Shown here piece by piece: positions 22,263-34,180 of a DNA stretch of 64,000 nt (positions are counted from its first letter, which is position 1; each line of letters starts with the position of its first letter). Source of the stretch: a bacterium (GTDB lineage: Bacteria > Patescibacteriota > Gracilibacteria > Absconditabacterales > Absconditicoccaceae); NCBI GenBank assembly GCA_020627925.1, contig JAHDFY010000004.1:1-64000 (forward strand). The letters are read 5' to 3'. The notes under the pieces are model-generated. The model was not told the DNA's origin. It did no database searches and saw nothing but the letters and a program-made list of their open reading frames with translations. A program made the translations under genes and the position numbers.

Positions 22263-23576
22263 ATGGACCCCACGTCTATCATAATGTTTATCGTATTATT
22301 TTGATTATCTGCATTCTTCTCGGGAAGTGAAATTGCATTCATGTCTATCCCCGATCATACCATCGACACACTCGTCAAAAAACGTAAATTCGGAGCAAGA
22401 ACACTCAAGTATCTCAAAAATAACACAGAGAGGCTTCTTATTACTATTTTGATTGGAAACAATCTTGTTAATGTTCTTACATCTGCTTTTGCAACAAAGC
22501 TCAGTATCGACTTTGCTGCAGCATCATGACGAGCTGAATCAACAGCAATCGGAGTGGCAACAGGAGTAATCACTCTCCTCCTCCTTCTTTTTGGAGAAAT
22601 TATGCCCAAAACGTTTGCAACGCGTTATGCAGTGCCCATTTCTCTTACCGTAGCAAAATTTTATTACCGATTACAAACACTTCTCAAACCTATCGTCATT
22701 GTGATTGAGATGATAATGAAAATATTCCAAAAAAACAAAAAAGATCAGCTTGTCACGGTAACTCCTGAAGAAATTGAAAGTTTGGTCGAGCTAGGAAAGA
22801 GACAAGGTGCTTTCGACGAAGTAAACTACAGACTCATCAAAAACATGCTCAAATTTGAAGAAATTACAGCAGAGGAAATTATGACGCCAAGAGTAAAAAT
22901 TGAGGCACTCAAATCATCTAGTACTATCGATGAAGCGCTACAAACAATACTCAAATTTTCTCACTCTCGTCTCCCTGTTTATACGGACAAAATAGACAAT
23001 ATTGAATGGATAGTAACTCTTAGAGAGCTCATAGAGCTAAAAGACAAAAAATGAGGTAAGACATTACTCAAAGACCTCAAGTTACCCGAAGCAACAAAAG
23101 TACCTTTAACACAACCTATCGATATTATTCTGTGAAGATTCAAACACTCAAGAAGACACATCGCGGTTGTTATGGATCCCTATGGCGGTGTTGCAGGTCT
23201 TGTAACATTAGAAGATGTCATCGAAGCTGTTTTTGGTGATATACATGATGAAACAGATAAGGAAATAAGAACAGTACAAAAATTAAAAGATAGTTATCTT
23301 ATCCAAGCAGAAATTACTGTTGATGAGCTACTTGAAGTAGTACAGTTGGATTATCTAGACTTAGACATCAACCAAAAAGAATTCGGTGGTGAAACAATAA
23401 GTTATTTTATTACAAGTCAACTCGAAAGATTTCCAAAGAAAGGAGAAACCCTGACCATTACCGTCAAAAAAGACGAAAAGGCGATGGAAGAAGATAACAA
23501 ACCAAATAAATTAGTTATTACCGTACACAAGTCAGATTCAGACAAAATAGAATCAGTTATTGTAAAAACAGAATAA
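22263..23576 (+). CDS. CNNM/CorC-type membrane protein with CBS pair (HlyC/CorC family)
   Basis: Members of this family carry an N-terminal CNNM (DUF21) membrane domain, a CBS pair and a C-terminal CorC-HlyC domain, and are linked to divalent cation efflux. All parts are visible in 437 aa: [17 protein letters not shown] and [18 protein letters not shown] (DUF21), [12 protein letters not shown] with [13 protein letters not shown] and [20 protein letters not shown] (CBS1 and CBS2), and a final beta-rich domain with [21 protein letters not shown]. Four TGA glycines. Single gene between terminators. Confidence 0.9.
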
Positions 23577-23605
23577 AGCATCAAATATGATGCTTTATTT
23601 TTTGA
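23572..23605. terminator. Bidirectional terminator between CorC-like gene and ddl
   Basis: AATAAAGCATCA / TGATGCTTTATT with loop AATA and a T run; the 5' arm overlaps the stop codon of the plus-strand gene and an A run allows use from ddl on the other strand. Confidence 0.75.
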
Positions 23606-23619
23606 TTATTTTCAAAAAA

Positions 23620-24537
23620 TTATGTCATACTTTCTTGCAAAAGATTTTCAATAAAATCAGTAAAAGAAATTTTTTGATACTCCAATGCCTTAGGAAAAAA
23701 ACTACTTTCAGTAAAACCAGGAATTGTATTCACTTCCAAAAAATAAAGTGTTTCATTTTGCCAAATAAAATCAATTCTAGCCAAAGAAGTTATTTTGCAA
23801 TAGCGATAAATTTTTAGGGATATTTGCTCAATCAGTGTTTGCAATTTTTGTGTTATTATCGCTGGTATAACCTCCTTCGTTTTATCAAGGTGATATTTTG
23901 CATCATAATCAAAAAATGCTTTTTGTGTAATAATTTCTGTTATTCACAAAATAGTAATAGCTTTATCATAGTCCCCCATAAGCGAAATGGTAAATTCCCT
24001 CTTTGAAGGAGATCACAAAAATTGCTGCACAAGAGCCTGGTCATATGTGCTTATTTTTTCTACAATTTCTTGTAGTTCTTGGTAGTTAGAACAAATTTTA
24101 TTATCAATAGAAGATCAACCTGTCAAAGGCTTGACAAAAACAGGGAAAAAATCTTTTTCAATACTATCTTCAACAACAGAATCTTTTGACAAAAGATACT
24201 GCTCAGGGATACTGATTCATTGAGACTCAACAAGCACAGAACATTTATATTTATTAAAGCACAATGCATGTACGTCACTACTGGTAAAACAAACAGGAAT
24301 AGTTAACCGATCACACAAAGCAGTCAGGGAACCGTCTTCTCATCAATGACCATGTATGACTGGAATCACGCAATCAATCGATGAGGCTTGTGATAAAAAT
24401 TCTTCTTTTTGCTCAGGAAAAACAAAAAGCGAATAAGTATGTTTGTTCTTATCAAGATATTTCACAAACAGTTGAGCGCTTTTCAGTGAAATAGTTCTTT
24501 CTTTTGATTGTCATCAAGCAATAATAGCAATATGCAT
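23620..24537 (-). CDS. ddl: D-alanine--D-alanine ligase
   Basis: Ddl joins two D-Ala for the peptidoglycan stem. The 305-aa ATP-grasp protein starts HIAIIAGGQSKERTISLKSA, has VIPVIHGHGGEDGSL, FPVFVKPLTGGSSIDN, LVQQFLGSPSKREFTISL and the metal-binding end FLEVNTIPGFTESSFFPKA. Many of these glycines are TGA, for example both in AGGQ and one in GHGGED, so only the C-terminal quarter is open in the standard code. Isolated from other wall genes; murB and ftsQ lie elsewhere in the window. Confidence 0.94.
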
Positions 24538-24722
24538 AACAGCAAAATAATTACCATAAAAGACCTTTCTATACAAACGTGTTTCATATTTGTTTGTAAG
24601 AAAAAATAATAAAACTAAAAGAAGATTATCGCTTTGCAAGAAGCCTTCATACCCAAAAACGTCTTGTTTTTTTTTCCTTCAGGCCTATATATAGGGTATA
24701 ATTTATATTATCTACCATCACT
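24538..24722. other. Divergent intergenic region ddl / sod
   Basis: AT-rich gap of 185 bp holding the sod -10 box. I see no RNA gene, repeat or stable hairpin in it. Confidence 0.4.
24697..24702 (+). promoter_or_regulatory. -10 box of sod
   Basis: TATAAT 20 nt upstream of the sod ATG, giving a very short untranslated leader with no Shine-Dalgarno sequence. Confidence 0.6.
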
Positions 24723-25322
24723 ATGACATTTACACTTCCAAATCTTCCTTACGCATATGATGCACTAGAACCTGTTATCGATGCACAAACAATGGAAATT
24801 CATCATACAAAACATCACGCTGGTTATACCAACAAACTTAATGCAGCGCTAGAAGGAACTGAATACAGTACATGGTCTATTGAAGAATTATTAACACAAT
24901 TAGACAAACTACCATCAACTATCCAATCGGCAGTAAGAAATAATGGTGGTGGTTATGCAAATCACAAATTATTTTGGGAAATAATGACACCAGGAGGGAT
25001 CAAAATGTCTGATACCATGGCTGGGCTTATCACCAAATCATTTGGATCTGTAGAAAAATTCAAAGAAACATTCGCTCAAGCTGCAGCAGCAAGATTCGGT
25101 TCTGGTTGGGCATGGTTAGTACAAAATGGAGAAACGCTTGAAGTAGTTTCTACCCCCAACCAAGACAATCCAATGAGTGATGGAAAAACACCTCTTCTTG
25201 GACTCGATGTTTGGGAACATGCATACTACCTCAATTACCAAAATAGAAGAGGTGACTATGTTAGTGCTTGGATGGACATCATCAACTGGGAAAAAGTTGA
25301 AGAATTAGTAAAGAAAAGTTAA
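24723..25322 (+). CDS. sod: Iron/manganese superoxide dismutase
   Basis: Converts superoxide to peroxide and oxygen. The 199-aa protein has all four metal ligands in context: [27 protein letters not shown], and [28 protein letters not shown] is also typical. All fifteen or so glycines are GGN; none is TGA. Together with groES and HU this marks genes that avoid TGA. Own -10 box and own terminator, so monocistronic. Confidence 0.97.
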   Translation: MTFTLPNLPYAYDALEPVIDAQTMEIHHTKHHAGYTNKLNAALEGTEYSTWSIEELLTQLDKLPSTIQSAVRNNGGGYANHKLFWEIMTPGGIKMSDTMAGLITKSFGSVEKFKETFAQAAAARFGSGWAWLVQNGETLEVVSTPNQDNPMSDGKTPLLGLDVWEHAYYLNYQNRRGDYVSAWMDIINWEKVEELVKKS

Positions 25323-25372
25323 ACATAATGAGGATTATTTCTTCATAATCCCTTCACAAAAACCAAAGAAGA

Positions 25373-25403
25373 AAAACTCAATTGCTAGCGATTGAGTTTT
25401 TTC
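25373..25403 (+). terminator. sod terminator
   Basis: Ten-bp stem AAAACTCAAT / ATTGAGTTTT (25373-25382, 25391-25400), 8-nt loop, ends in T run. Confidence 0.85.
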
Positions 25404-25468
25404 ATTTGATCTTACTAAGACAGTCAGTATAAGAAGATAATATTTACTTTAGATTTGATTGATCATCC

Positions 25469-25858
25469 ATGATAAAAACATCTGGTATAGGAATAATTAT
25501 TTCCGAAAAGAAAGTATTACTTTGCAAAAGAAAATCTGATAAAAAAGTTTTCCCACAGTGTCGAGATTTCCCTGGAGGAAGAAGTGATGATAATGAAAAA
25601 CCAAAACAAACAGCAATACGTGAAGTAAAGGAAGAAACTAATTTAGAATTTATTCCTCAAAAATTATTTGAAACACAACTTTTTGGAAAAAGAACACTTT
25701 ATCTATACTTATGAAAACGATCAGGAAACATATTTATACAAGCAGAAGAAGCTGATTGATATGGACGATTTTTATACGATGAAGCAATCTCATTACCGTT
25801 AGCTTTTGAATACAAACAAACTCTCTCTAAATTAAAAGATTCAAATCTTATACACTAA
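25469..25858 (+). CDS. Nudix hydrolase
   Basis: Nudix enzymes hydrolyse nucleoside diphosphate derivatives. The 129-aa protein has the Nudix box GRSDDNEKPKQTAIREVKEE (G-x5-E-x7-REVxEE). Just before it the family has W-x-x-P-G-G; here the W position is CGA (25562-25564, giving CWDFPGG if CGA = Trp). A second CGA (25766-25768) sits where Nudix proteins often have W before the dE motif. These two are strong evidence for the reassignment. Two TGA glycines. The next gene starts 1 bp after the stop. Confidence 0.88.
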
Positions 25859-25859
25859 T

Positions 25860-26600
25860 ATGTTCTTCTATTCATTTAACAATCATGCTTGACATGATAG
25901 AGTCTTTCGTGCACCGGAAAAGCTCCCCAAAAAATATAAAGCAGGGGATATTTTGCGAGTAGACAAGCAATATGTACTTCTTCTTGGTGAAGAAGTTAGT
26001 TTTGAAGAGCAATATCTTTACCAACGAAATGGCCAACGAGAAGTTGTTGAGCACTACCCATGAGTTATAAAAATCAAAACATTGGCACAAATACATCGAA
26101 TGGTAGAGCAACGATTTTCTCCATATAAAAAAATCATACCACTTTTTTTGCCTAAAGAGCTTGATTACCTACTCAACAAAAAAACTACAACAAAAAAGGT
26201 ACCTCACTTTCATGAATACCTTTATAATGCTAATCAAAACATTATAGCAAAAAGCGCAAAAAAAATACCCTGACAGCAATTGATCGTTTTCCCCGATTTG
26301 CGAACGTTGCGCAATATGATCGTTGAGTCTGACATTGATAATACGACAATCCTTTTGACATCACAAAGCACACAACTACAGACAGCAAAATCATTCTGGT
26401 GAGTAAGCAATGGAACGATTAACACCGTCATCACAACACACTCTTCTCTTTACCAAAATCGAAAACAACTAGAATCCATTATTTTTGTATACCCTCAGAA
26501 GCGATATTACGCTTCCCACCAAGAGCCAAGATACAAAACGAAAACAGTTTTGAACAAAATACACGAAATTTACTGATGCCAGAAAATAATAGTTGATTAG
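25860..26600 (+). CDS. PriA-like protein fragment, 246 aa
   Basis: The C-terminal half resembles the helicase core of primosomal protein PriA around motif II-III: INTVITTHSSLYQN followed by LESIIFVYPQK and YYASHQEPRYK match the PriA pattern of GTRSALF, IIVDEEH and YK.PRYHARD. The canonical Walker A and DEEH box are absent, and the protein stops where PriA continues with SATPS, the zinc cluster and the second helicase lobe (usual length about 700 aa). CGA at 26502-26504 falls at an aromatic site (KWYY). Either a remnant or a derived short protein. Starts 1 bp after the Nudix stop. Confidence 0.5.
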
Positions 26601-27008
26601 TTGATTGTGGTAAGGCTGCTAAATCAATAATTTGCGTTATTTGATGAGAAGGACTATAAGCACACAATCCAGAATTTTTTTCTCAAAGAGTCTCCTTATC
26701 TTTATAAAAATTATACAGCCTGTTGTTAATATCATATTTATTTGCTTTGTATGGCCAATAGTGCAATAAGTAAGGATATCATTCAATCACATTGGTTGCA
26801 TACTGAAAAATGTAACTAAAAGCAATCTGCTCTGCTAGCCTATATTTTTTTGTTCATAAAGAAGATCAGCAAAAAATTGAGGAGAATCAGTAGTATAGAC
26901 AAGAATATTTTTTGGATGAAAAGATGCTTTTCACAAAGCACTAAGTATACTTGTATAGCATTGTCTATAGATACTTTCGTTACCAAAAGCCAAGTAAAGT
27001 ATTTTCAT
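26479..27008 (-). pseudogene. Frame-broken glycosyltransferase-like gene
   Basis: ATG 27008 opens a frame (MKILYLAFGNESIYRQCYTS, then ILVYTTDSPQFFADLL) that looks like the start of a nucleotide-sugar transferase, but it hits TAG after about 56 codons, just past a run of seven A (minus strand, near 26845). One extra A would join it to a long open frame (YRLAEQIAFSYIFQYATNVI and on) that continues to 26479 and runs antisense into the end of the PriA-like gene. So this is a frameshifted, probably also truncated gene, a homopolymer sequencing error, or a slippage-expressed gene. Family assignment is tentative. Confidence 0.45.
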
Positions 27009-27071
27009 TAATAGTTTCTATTACTATAAAAAGTGACGCAATATTATGTTTCGTGAATGATGGGAAGGTTT

Positions 27072-27788
27072 TTATCTTTTTGCACCAAACACCTGTACCC
27101 AAAATTCCCCAGCAAAACCGATTCCAATTTCTTCAAAATCTTGATCAAGAATATTTTTTTTGTGTGGTGCACTATTCATCCATTGCTTCATAGTTTCCGC
27201 AACATTATCTTGACCGCACGCCACATTTTCACCTATGGCACGCCAATCATAACCAAAATTTGTTGCTCTTTCTGCTGGTCCTTGACCATTTTGATTGTGA
27301 GTGAGCTGTCCCAAAGAACAATTCAAGTTAGCATTCATCCAATCAGCATGTTGCTGTGCGATATCATTGAGTGTTTGGTCCATACGATAAGAAACATAAC
27401 CTCTCGACATTCTTTCATTATTAACACTATCTAGCATTGTTTGTGCAATTGAAGACTCAGAAGTAGTATCTGACTGAGCATCCATTTCATCAAAAGACAA
27501 CAAAAGGGATTTTTCCAGCGATCTATCTACAAGCAATGGAAGCACAGGATGAGTTTGCTCGTTACGTAATGCTTTTTTCTCGATAAATTCTTGGATTTTA
27601 TTTGCAATAAAGAGCCATATTTTTTCTTTTTTCTCTATTGTCGTCGCTTGTTCATTGACTACTTTTTCCAATTTTACCATAATTACATTAGCAGCTTTTT
27701 CCAAAGAAGTAGTCGCTGCTGAAATCTGAGTTATTCATCAGAAAAAAAATACAGACAAAGCAATTATTAACGTGAAAAATTTCTTCAT
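27072..27788 (-). CDS. Secreted CAP (SCP/PR1) domain protein
   Basis: A signal peptide (MKKFFTLIIALSVFFFGGITQISA) with two consecutive TGA glycines leads a 238-aa protein. After a helical spacer, residues about 120-236 form a CAP domain: VNNERMSRGYVSYRMD, QQHADWMNANLNCS, IGENVACGQDNVAETMKQWM, NSAPHKKNILDQDFEEIGIG. The His and Glu of the CAP cavity are present. Bacterial CAP proteins are secreted and of varied or unknown role. Divergent from the large ATPase gene. Confidence 0.88.
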
Positions 27789-27898
27789 AATACCTACAAA
27801 ATAATCTAAATTTTTTTGCATTTTACTAATAAATGTATACAATTACTACTAAGCAAAAACAACAAAAAATTTAGCACTCACCCACCAAAAACGAATAC

Positions 27899-30800
27899 AT
27901 GTTAGATTCTATCATAAAAAAGGCAGAAAATCTATGAAATCAGTTAGCCTGAGCACCTCAAGAAAAAAGTAGTGCGACAGGTGTTGTTTCTGTTGCAGAA
28001 AAAACATTGGCTATCCCCAAAGCTCCAACTACAGGGACAATTTTTTTCAAACTGAGGCCTTTTAGAGATAATGAATTATGAGTTACTCACTGGGAAAATT
28101 TATTGAGAAATTTAAGTTCAATTGGGTGAGATATTACATTTATGCTCGCAGGTAATGCGCAAAATATAGATATGTTTGTGGGTGTTCCCAATGCATATGC
28201 AGCACATTTTGAAAACATGTTTTATTCTACCTATAAAACATCTGAAATTACCAAAACAGATGCAGCTATCATTCCCAAAGACCTACATCATATACATTTC
28301 AAAGAAAAAACAGAATTTGCAAGTAAAGCAACTTTTACAAGAGATGGAAGCTATATCGACCCTCTCAAAGACGTGCTCTCTGTATTCAACACAGTAGACA
28401 AAAACAGTACACTGAATGTTGTTTTCAAAGTTAAATACAGCATTACAAAAACTTTTATGCAAAAAGTTTTCGACAATATAGGTAAAGGTATACAATTTTT
28501 CTTTTTTAAGAAAAAAGATGAAGGAGACAAAAAAGATGATAAAAAAGAAGAAACAAAAGATCAGACTGATATGTTTATCCAAATAGGTTTTTTTGTTTCT
28601 TCTAGCAATCCCGTTCTCAAGGATTCCGTGCAGAAAACCTTTAAAAGTATTATGAATATTTTTGTACTCAAAGGAGGGGTACAAATTAAATACAACACTC
28701 CTAAATATCACAAAATGGATAGAAGCCAATTTTGTAATTTTTTCCATATACCTACCAAGGCAAACTATACACAACAACTCAACTACGCTGTCTATAGAAG
28801 ACTTCCTGCTCCTATCAATATTGGAACACCACAAAATACTCCTGTCAATAAATTAACGGTAGTAGGAAAGACGGACTACAGAGGAGATCCTATTCAGTTT
28901 GGAATCAAAGAAGAAGACAAATTTAGACATATGTACATTATTGGAAAAACAGGTACAGGAAAATCTACTTTTCTATCAAACTTGATAAAAAGTGATATCA
29001 TGAGTGGAAATGGGGTTGGTTTATTAGATCCACATGGAGAACTTGTCGATACTATTTTGGAGCATATTCCTAGCCATCGTATCAATGATGTTATCCTTTT
29101 TGATGTTTCTGATGATACGTACCCAGTAGGATTTAATTTATTACATTTTAGAAACCAGGATGAAAAGCTTCGTGTCGTTTCGTGAGTAGTAACAACGTTC
29201 AGAAAACTATTTGGTCATTCATGGGGTCCTAGACTTGAATATATTCTTAGAAATATTCTTTTGTCACTTGTGGACTATCCCAATGCAACGCTCATGCATA
29301 TTTTAAGAATGCTTACCGACAAAAATTTCCGTGAAGAAGTATTAAGTTTTGTGAAAGATAGTTTGCTTCTTAAGTTTTGGAGAGAAGAATTTGACAAGTG
29401 GAACGACAAACAGGTTCAAGATGCAATTGGTCCTATTACCAATAAAGTAGGTCAGTTTTTATCGTCGTCTGTTGTGCGTAATATTTTTGGTCAACCAAGG
29501 GCTAAGTTGAATATCAGGGAGGCCATGGATCAGGGGAAGATCCTTCTTATCAATCTTTCCAAAGGAAAAATTGGAGATGACAATGCAGCAATGATTGGTT
29601 CCTTGCTTGTCACCAAATTTCAAATTGAAGCAATGGCAAGAGCTGATATGGCAAAAGAAAAAAGGACGCCTTTTTATATGTACATTGATGAGTTCCAAAA
29701 CTTTGCCACCGATTCATTTGCGACCATTCTATCCGAAGCACGTAAATATAAGCTATCACTGATTGTTGCTAATCAATACACGTCTCAATTAGACACAACC
29801 ATTAGAGACGCAATCTTTGGAAATATTGGAACAATTATTTCTTTTACTCTTGGGTATGATGATGCGCAAGTCATCTCTAATCAATTCAAAGAGTTAGTCT
29901 CAACCAATGATTTAATCTCCTTACCAAGGTTTACTGCCTACACAAGGATGATGGTTGATGGAATTACATCTGATCCATTTAGTCTCAAAACATTACCACT
30001 TTCTAGTCCTGAATGATCTCAAGAACTCATCAAAAAAGTTGTGGATCAGACAAGGCAAAGATATGCGATGGAAAAGGGAGAGTTGGAAGCACTAATGGAA
30101 GCTTGGGCAAAGAAAAGTTTTTCTCCTCAAGAAAAAGTTGCCGAAAGAGCAAAACTAGAATGATTGTGATTTTCTGAAAATGAAATCAAAGAGTTACAAA
30201 ACCCTGTAACAAAATGATTACTGTGATTGTTCTCTGATTACAAAATTGGAAGAGAAGAACCTGATGCTATCTTGTTGGACAATGAAAATCACGACCACAA
30301 AGCTATTTGGTATCAAAAACCTGAATGATTAGAAGACGAAACAAAGCCACATACAAACCCAATAAACCATCCCACTATGCATGCACTACTGCATACGAGA
30401 CTATTAAACGAAAGCAACCAACCACTCACCATCTGGATAGGGACTCTTGAACAGACACAGGAATTCATTCAAGCAAACTACTCTGACATAAAAAAATGGA
30501 AATTAATACGTAATGCGGCAAAGATAGAACGCAATCAACCAGTCAAAATTACAATGCCAGGAACAAGAATTGGATCAAGCTCACCAGCAGAACCAAACTT
30601 ACAACAAACAAGAACAAATATGCCAACGCAAAAAACACCTGTAGCATGAAGTTTTTCTATTAATGACATCAACATAGGAAATGAATACGAAGGATATGTG
30701 AAGCTTGTCTACAATTATGGTATTTTTATGACCGTAAAATGAGTCGAGTGATTGTTACACAAAAATCTTATCAACGATCCAGCACCTGGAGTAAACTGGA

Positions 30801-31123
30801 AAAAGTTTTACAACATCGGGGATAAAATCAAAGCATACGCAATAGATTTCAAAGAAGTACATGGAGAAAAAAAGGTTGTTTGGAGTCAACAAAAACCGTC
30901 ATGATCGACGAAACCAACATGATGAACAACAACAAAAGATGGGAGAAAGCTATGACCAGTCGTGAGAGAAACTAGAAAATCCGCAACAATGTCATGAGCA
31001 AAACTAATCGAGCCTAAAATACAAAAAAAACCAATACAAACAACGATACCAAGCCAGCATACTCCTCCACCAGCAACAACACCTCACAACAAACACCATC
31101 CAACTCCGCACAGTCACCACTAA
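27899..31123 (+). CDS. VirD4/TraG-like ATPase with C-terminal S1 domain, 1074 aa
   Basis: A large P-loop ATPase of the type IV coupling/DNA-pump class. Walker A is IIGKTGTGKSTFL (about residue 350), followed by GLLDPHGELVDTILEHIP, and Walker B MYIDEFQNFATDSF (about 595), then LIVANQYTSQL, the pattern of TraG/TraD-type proteins. The first 340 residues are an unrecognised domain with a Lys/Asp-rich insert. Residues about 918-1000 form an S1 RNA-binding fold (YEGYVKLVYNYGIFMTVKG, EGLLHKNLI, YNIGDKIKAYAIDF). The tail is Pro/Thr/His-rich and ends PTPHSHH. The ATPase core has only one TGA, the C-terminal third has many. No other type IV secretion genes lie nearby. Confidence 0.82.
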
Positions 31124-31151
31124 AAAACAGTTGCATAAAGCAATTGTTTTT
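31124..31151 (+). terminator. Terminator after the large ATPase gene
   Basis: Arms AAAACAGTTGC / GCAATTGTTTT (31124-31134, 31140-31150, one G-U), loop ATAAA, eight-T run. It overlaps the -35 box of the next promoter. Confidence 0.8.
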
Positions 31152-31159
31152 TTTATAAT
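31131..31159 (+). promoter_or_regulatory. Promoter of the leader-metG transcript
   Basis: TTGCAT (31131-31136), exact 17-nt spacer, TATAAT (31154-31159). The start of transcription would fall near 31166, 24 nt before the leader ATG. A second possible -10 (TATACT, 31172-31177) is also present. Confidence 0.6.
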
Positions 31160-31189
31160 GTGATATAGATTTATACTCAATGACAGAAA

Positions 31190-31249
31190 ATGAGCATCAG
31201 TTATAACGCGATGATGATGAACATGATGATGCCCGCCATTCGTAGGTAA
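31190..31249 (+). CDS. Methionine-rich leader peptide, 19 aa
   Basis: ATG 31190 to TAA 31249 encodes MSISYNAMMMNMMMPAIRR. Six of seven successive codons (31211-31231) are ATG. The ORF lies between a promoter and a strong terminator, upstream of an unknown gene and metG. This is the layout of amino-acid leader peptides such as HisL or ThrL, where the ribosome stalls when the cognate charged tRNA is scarce. Here the sensed amino acid would be methionine. No Shine-Dalgarno is seen, as elsewhere in this genome. Confidence 0.6.
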   Translation: MSISYNAMMMNMMMPAIRR

Positions 31250-31270
31250 GTATTTTCTGTATAAACAAAG

Positions 31271-31312
31271 AGAAAATCTATCTGCGAAATTTCGCGGGTA
31301 GATTTCTTTTTT
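31271..31312 (+). terminator. Leader terminator upstream of metG operon
   Basis: GAAAATCTATCTGCGAAA pairs with TTTCGCGGGTAGATTTC (one bulged A, G-U pairs), followed by TTTTTT. It lies 22 nt past the leader peptide stop and 45 nt before the next gene. Confidence 0.8.
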
Positions 31313-31356
31313 ACACAAAAAATTTTGCAGTACATTTATTTTGCTTACTAAAAATA

Positions 31357-32484
31357 ATGATTACTTATTATCATATAAATGATGTCATTGCCACCAATGA
31401 CACAACAACCCAAAGACTAGAATTACAGTACAAGCTACTTTCTCATTACTTTGGTGTTAATAATTACCAAATAATTTTTGAATGATCAGATTTTGGTAAC
31501 TCAGCTCAAACAGGACAACAATGCGCAACACTTATCAAAACACTTACACAAGACAAACAAAAAGATCATCACACGGTTATTTGTATCAACAACGCATCAA
31601 GAGCAAAGCACAAAGATTCAGGAAACGCAAAAGGAAGTGGTTGCCTCCGAGCAAAAATCAAAGACACCAATGTACATGTGGTTGGAGTAGATCATGAAGT
31701 GTTTGTTGAATTTAGTTGACAAATAGAATCATTAGCAATCGTTGAAGATTTACACATCAATGGTGTTACAAAACATGACATTTCACAAGGATCGCAATTT
31801 AGATCACTAGAATTTTGGCCAAGTGTACAAGTATTTTTGCAAACAAAAAGCAAACTTCCTACGATACTAAGTTCAGGAAAAATAGAACACGACACAAAAA
31901 ACGCATACATTACCATACAAGCGATTACGACAGAACAACTTCCTCACTCACCTCAAGTTAGTCAATCACCACGACAAGAACAAGTAATCAATCATCACTA
32001 CGTACCAAACACACATAATTTACAACGTCATCAACTCATTGGACAAGCAAAAAAGTTTCGAAAAGACCGAAATCTCGTAGAGGATCAAAATTTCTTGGAT
32101 AGTTTATCTATCGACGTTGCACACTTCAATGAAGCAAAAAACTCGCTCTCACCTAATCAGCTCATCATCATAGATAGAGATAAATTTAATAACACCAAGT
32201 GTCTTTCTGCTCACCACGACGGTATTCATGGACTAAGCAAGTCACTTGCAGCATGATTAGGAGAAAAAATCAGTATTAGTCGAGAAAATGGAAATGATGA
32301 ATGATTTATTGTACAGTCAATTAGTGACAAAACAGGGCAAAAGTGTATTCGAAATGGTTCAAGTAGATGACCCAACAACGAACAACTTGTTGAATTAAAT
32401 TATTCGGTAGATGAGACAAAAAAAACTCGAGAAACAATTGCACAACTACCACTTGGAACCATACTTACACTTGCGTCAGCATAA
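31357..32484 (+). CDS. Unknown protein upstream of metG, 375 aa
   Basis: Not firmly recognised. The N-terminal half has IIFEGSDFGNSAQTG, THTVICINNAS-like and TNVHVVGVDHEVFVEF; the middle has FRSLEFWPSVQVFL; the C-terminal half (about residues 225-375) ends in a Gly-rich, beta-like region. The first half faintly recalls SAM-cleaving DUF62 proteins (SDFG, VHVVGVD), which would suit its place between a methionine leader and metG, but the similarity is weak and I would not name it. No signal or membrane segment. Several CGA (Trp) codons. 58 bp before metG. Confidence 0.6.
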
Positions 32485-32536
32485 ATTTTTTGTACAAACA
32501 GAGTACTACGACAGCCAATTTACACTTTATACATAA

Positions 32537-34156
<1,620 letters not shown>

Positions 34157-34180
34157 AAAATTTATTTCATAATTATTCCT

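Larger units (their letters stand above)
31183..31312 (+). promoter_or_regulatory. Candidate Met-codon transcription attenuator
   Basis: Four segments can form exclusive pairs. Segment 1 (31183-31191, ACAGAAAAT) pairs perfectly with segment 2 (31252-31260, ATTTTCTGT). Segment 2 also pairs with segment 3 (31271-31277, AGAAAAT), the foot of the terminator stem. Segments 3 and 4 (31272-31289 / 31290-31306) form a 15-17 bp stem with G-U pairs, then six T. A ribosome at the leader stop would cover segment 2 and allow the terminator; one stalled on the Met codons leaves segment 2 free for 2:3. The 2:3 helix is short and A/T-only, so the switch is a hypothesis. Confidence 0.5.

Noticed and set aside
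28283-28834. 183-codon frame on the minus strand
   Set aside because: Lies wholly inside the large ATPase gene in antisense; composition is that of a shadow (Phe/Ile/Cys-rich) and no family is seen.
31190-31350. T-box riboswitch upstream of metG
   Set aside because: No T-box sequence or specifier stem found; the Met-rich ORF and terminator fit peptide attenuation better.
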